13,109 nt of DNA, from the NCBI GenBank assembly GCA_024691065.1, contig JAILOA010000140.1:1-13109 (forward strand), written 5' to 3'. The notes under the pieces are model-generated. The model saw only the letters and a list, made by a program, of their open reading frames with translations, was not told the origin of the DNA and made no database searches. Positions 10,839-13,109 of the stretch are shown piece after piece (position 1 is the first letter of the stretch; each line of letters starts with the position of its first letter). Source of the stretch: Lachnospiraceae bacterium. GTDB taxonomy: Bacteria; Bacillota; Clostridia; Lachnospirales; Lachnospiraceae. The position numbers were made by a program, and so were the translations under genes.

Positions 10839-13082
10839 CTAGATTCGAATCTTCTTGCCCTTGTCGGCCCTCTTTCCTTCCTTAAACCGCGACACCGCAA
10901 TTTCCTTCGCATCCACGGTAATCGATTTGTCCTCAGGTGCAACAACATGCGCGTATTTGACGAAATCGTCCTTCCCCAGCTTAATGCCGGTAACACCACG
11001 ACTCGTCTTCTTGTATTCATTTACCTCCGAAACCGGATAGCAAAGTGTGAATTTATCATTTGTGAGGAACAGCACCTTGAGCCTGTCCTCAATAACATCT
11101 TCCGTACTAAGGGACCTGATGTAAATGATTGCGTCCCCTTCCTCGAGTTTCGATGAATTTATCTGGTTCCTGCCGCTCTCAAACTCAATGCCGGAAACCC
11201 TCTTAACATAGCCATGTCGCGTCACAAATACCAGCTGCGACTCAAACAGCTCCTCAAACGGAATATACAACACGGCGCCTTCATTTCCTATCTTGCAAAG
11301 CGTATGTATCAGCACGCCCTTATCCCTCAGCCGTCCCTTAGGAATCAGGTTCGTCTTAATCTTATACATATTCGCATCCGACGTAAACAGGCACAGCGTA
11401 TCCGTATTCTTAATCTTTATAATACGCTTGTAGTCCGCGAGCTGTGCTTCGTCCGCCTTGTTAAATGTATTCTCGTCGATGGACTTGGCATATCCGAATC
11501 TGTCAATCAAAATGTAAAGGTCTTCCTCAACAATTTTCTCGACATACTCGCTCTGAACCTGGTTGGAAAGCTCGGTCTTTCTCTCCTGCTTAAACTTCCT
11601 CTTATAATTCTTAAGCTCTGCCTTGATGGTCTTGTGAAGCTCCTTCTTTGAACCGAGAATCAGGTTGTACTCGGCGATTCTCCTAAGCAAATCGTCATTT
11701 TCCTGGTGAAGCTTCAAAAGCTCGAGACCAATCAAACGACTGAGCTGCATTGACAAAATCGCATCCGCCTGCGCCTCGGTAAAGTTAAGCATTCTTGCCT
11801 GCACCGAAGATTCAAATGACTTAAATGCAATGTCACTGATTTCGCCTTCGATAAGACACGCCTTGGCCTGCGCTACATTTTTACTTCCTCTTAAAATCTC
11901 AATGATGAGGTCGATGATGTCAACCGCTTTTATAAGTCCCTCAACCACCTCGTGGCGCTTCTCGGCCTTCTCGAGAAGGAATTTATATTTCTTTTCGTAA
12001 ATGTCTTCCTGGAAGTTTACGAATTCGCGGATCATACTCTTTAGTGAAAATGTATGCGGCTGCTTTTCCTTTACTGCCAGGAGGTTCACGCCATAAGTGT
12101 CCTCTAGGCCTGTCTTCTTGAACAGTCCATTCAGGAGGTTCTGCTCATCGCGGTCACGCTTGACCTCGATAACCATGCGGATTCCTTCCTTCGAGGACTC
12201 GTCGCGAACATCATATATTTCATCGAAAACCTTGTCACGCATCAGACCGGTAAGCTGCTCCAAAAGCTTGGTTTTGCGACCCGCAGCAGTATAAGGAATC
12301 TCTGTTACAACCAGATTCTTTCTGCCTGCATCACCCTTTTCAACTTCAACTTTTGCGCGAACCCTGATTTTACCCTCGCCCGTCTCGTATATTTCCTTTA
12401 ATACATCGGCATTTGTGATAATTCCACCGGTCGGGAAGTCCGGACCTTTTATGTATTTCATCAATCCTTCAGTAGTTATTTCAGGATTGTCCATGTAAGC
12501 GATGGTTCCCTCAATAACTTCTACCGGGTTGTGTGGCGGGATGTTTGTAGCCATACCAACTGCAATACCGGTCGTTCCATTTATAAGAAGATTTGGTATT
12601 GTGGCCGGGAGCACCATTGGCTCCTTCTCGCTTTCATCGAAGTTCGGCTGAAATTCCACAAGTCCCATATCAAGATTCTGAAGAAGCGTCATCGCCGCAT
12701 CGGAAAGCCTTGCCTCCGTATAACGCATTGCCGCAGCGCCGTCTCCGTCGATGGAACCGAAGTTTCCGTGCCCGTCCACAAGCGGAAGCGACAGGGAATA
12801 GTCCTCTGTCATATGCACCAATGCTTCATATATGGAGCTGTCTCCGTGCGGATGGTACTTACCCATCGTATCTCCGACTATACGCGCACTCTTTCTGTGT
12901 GGCTTGGTTGGCTCGAGCCCGAGCTCATCCATTGCATAAAGCACACGTCTCTGAACCGGCTTTAAACCGTCCCTTATATCCGGCAGCGCTCTCGCAATTA
13001 TAACGCTCACCGCATAATCTCTGTACGAATTCTTCATTTCCTCCGAAAAATCGTACTCTATAATAGAATTATCCTTGCTCAT
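10839..13082 (-). CDS. parC: Type IIA DNA topoisomerase subunit A, probably topoisomerase IV ParC
   Basis: This is the DNA-cutting subunit of a gyrase/topoisomerase IV enzyme, 747 residues. The breakage-reunion domain has PDIRDGLKPVQRRVLYAM (34-51), YHPHGDSSIYEALVHM (76-91) and AAMRYTEARL with the DNA-attacking Tyr121. A coiled-coil and tower region follows (to about 510), then a C-terminal beta-pinwheel (519-747). The glutamine-arginine-rich GyrA box (QRRGGRG type) needed for gyrase wrapping is not present; the nearest match is GRLRDKG (583-589). This favours ParC, although a gyrase-like paralogue cannot be excluded. The quinolone-determining positions are Ser82 and Glu86, the usual drug-susceptible states. 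ATG start with GAGGAG 5-6 nt upstream. Only 27 bp lie beyond it, and a close upstream partner such as parE would be off the window. Confidence 0.93.
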   Translation of the reverse strand: MSKDNSIIEYDFSEEMKNSYRDYAVSVIIARALPDIRDGLKPVQRRVLYAMDELGLEPTKPHRKSARIVGDTMGKYHPHGDSSIYEALVHMTEDYSLSLPLVDGHGNFGSIDGDGAAAMRYTEARLSDAAMTLLQNLDMGLVEFQPNFDESEKEPMVLPATIPNLLINGTTGIAVGMATNIPPHNPVEVIEGTIAYMDNPEITTEGLMKYIKGPDFPTGGIITNADVLKEIYETGEGKIRVRAKVEVEKGDAGRKNLVVTEIPYTAAGRKTKLLEQLTGLMRDKVFDEIYDVRDESSKEGIRMVIEVKRDRDEQNLLNGLFKKTGLEDTYGVNLLAVKEKQPHTFSLKSMIREFVNFQEDIYEKKYKFLLEKAEKRHEVVEGLIKAVDIIDLIIEILRGSKNVAQAKACLIEGEISDIAFKSFESSVQARMLNFTEAQADAILSMQLSRLIGLELLKLHQENDDLLRRIAEYNLILGSKKELHKTIKAELKNYKRKFKQERKTELSNQVQSEYVEKIVEEDLYILIDRFGYAKSIDENTFNKADEAQLADYKRIIKIKNTDTLCLFTSDANMYKIKTNLIPKGRLRDKGVLIHTLCKIGNEGAVLYIPFEELFESQLVFVTRHGYVKRVSGIEFESGRNQINSSKLEEGDAIIYIRSLSTEDVIEDRLKVLFLTNDKFTLCYPVSEVNEYKKTSRGVTGIKLGKDDFVKYAHVVAPEDKSITVDAKEIAVSRFKEGKRADKGKKIRI

Positions 13083-13109
13083 TTACTCTCCTCGAAATCT
13101 AACTCTACT

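Overview
The window looks like chromosomal DNA from a low-GC Firmicute of the Clostridia, most likely a Lachnospiraceae-type anaerobe. This is inferred from AT-rich spacers, strong AGGAGG-type ribosome binding sites, sigma-A-like promoters and the protein families present. No rRNA or other taxonomic marker is included. All supported genes lie on the minus strand, so transcription runs from the right end to the left end.

In transcription order the layout is: (1) a type IIA topoisomerase A subunit, probably ParC (10839-13082), starting just inside the right edge; (2) the RNA-binding transcription accessory protein Tex (8252-10597), with a promoter right behind the parC stop codon and a strong GAAA-loop terminator at 8082-8109; (3) a large secreted protein (4744-7776) with a lysine-rich Ig-like N-terminus, an acidic repeat linker and a Cthe_2159-type carbohydrate-binding beta-helix, ending in a terminator at 4642-4676; (4) a methyl-accepting chemotaxis protein with a periplasmic-type dCache sensor (2254-4260, TTG start); (5) an exported L,D-transpeptidase (1083-2015); (6) a Bax-inhibitor-1/YetJ-family membrane protein (262-942), followed by a hairpin terminator; (7) the hydrophobic start of a possible gene running off the left edge (1-128).

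Each gene from tex onward appears to be its own transcription unit, since the spacers carry a promoter, a terminator or both. The first two genes are housekeeping (DNA topology, transcription/translation quality). The next four concern the cell surface: carbohydrate contact, chemotaxis, peptidoglycan cross-linking and membrane ion homeostasis. They are not an obvious operon or defence system.

I do not see a convincing undescribed multi-gene system. The most unusual content is at small scale. Short tandem duplications are frequent in the spacers, and in two genes (tex and the BI-1 gene) the last codons plus the stop codon are copied downstream at an offset that is a multiple of three. Three 60-62 bp repeats lie in front of the chemoreceptor gene. 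Several inverted repeats sit on or just below predicted promoters. The secreted protein has a strongly charge-segregated N-terminal half encoded by DNA minisatellites. The chemoreceptor carries what looks like an amino-acid-binding residue set.
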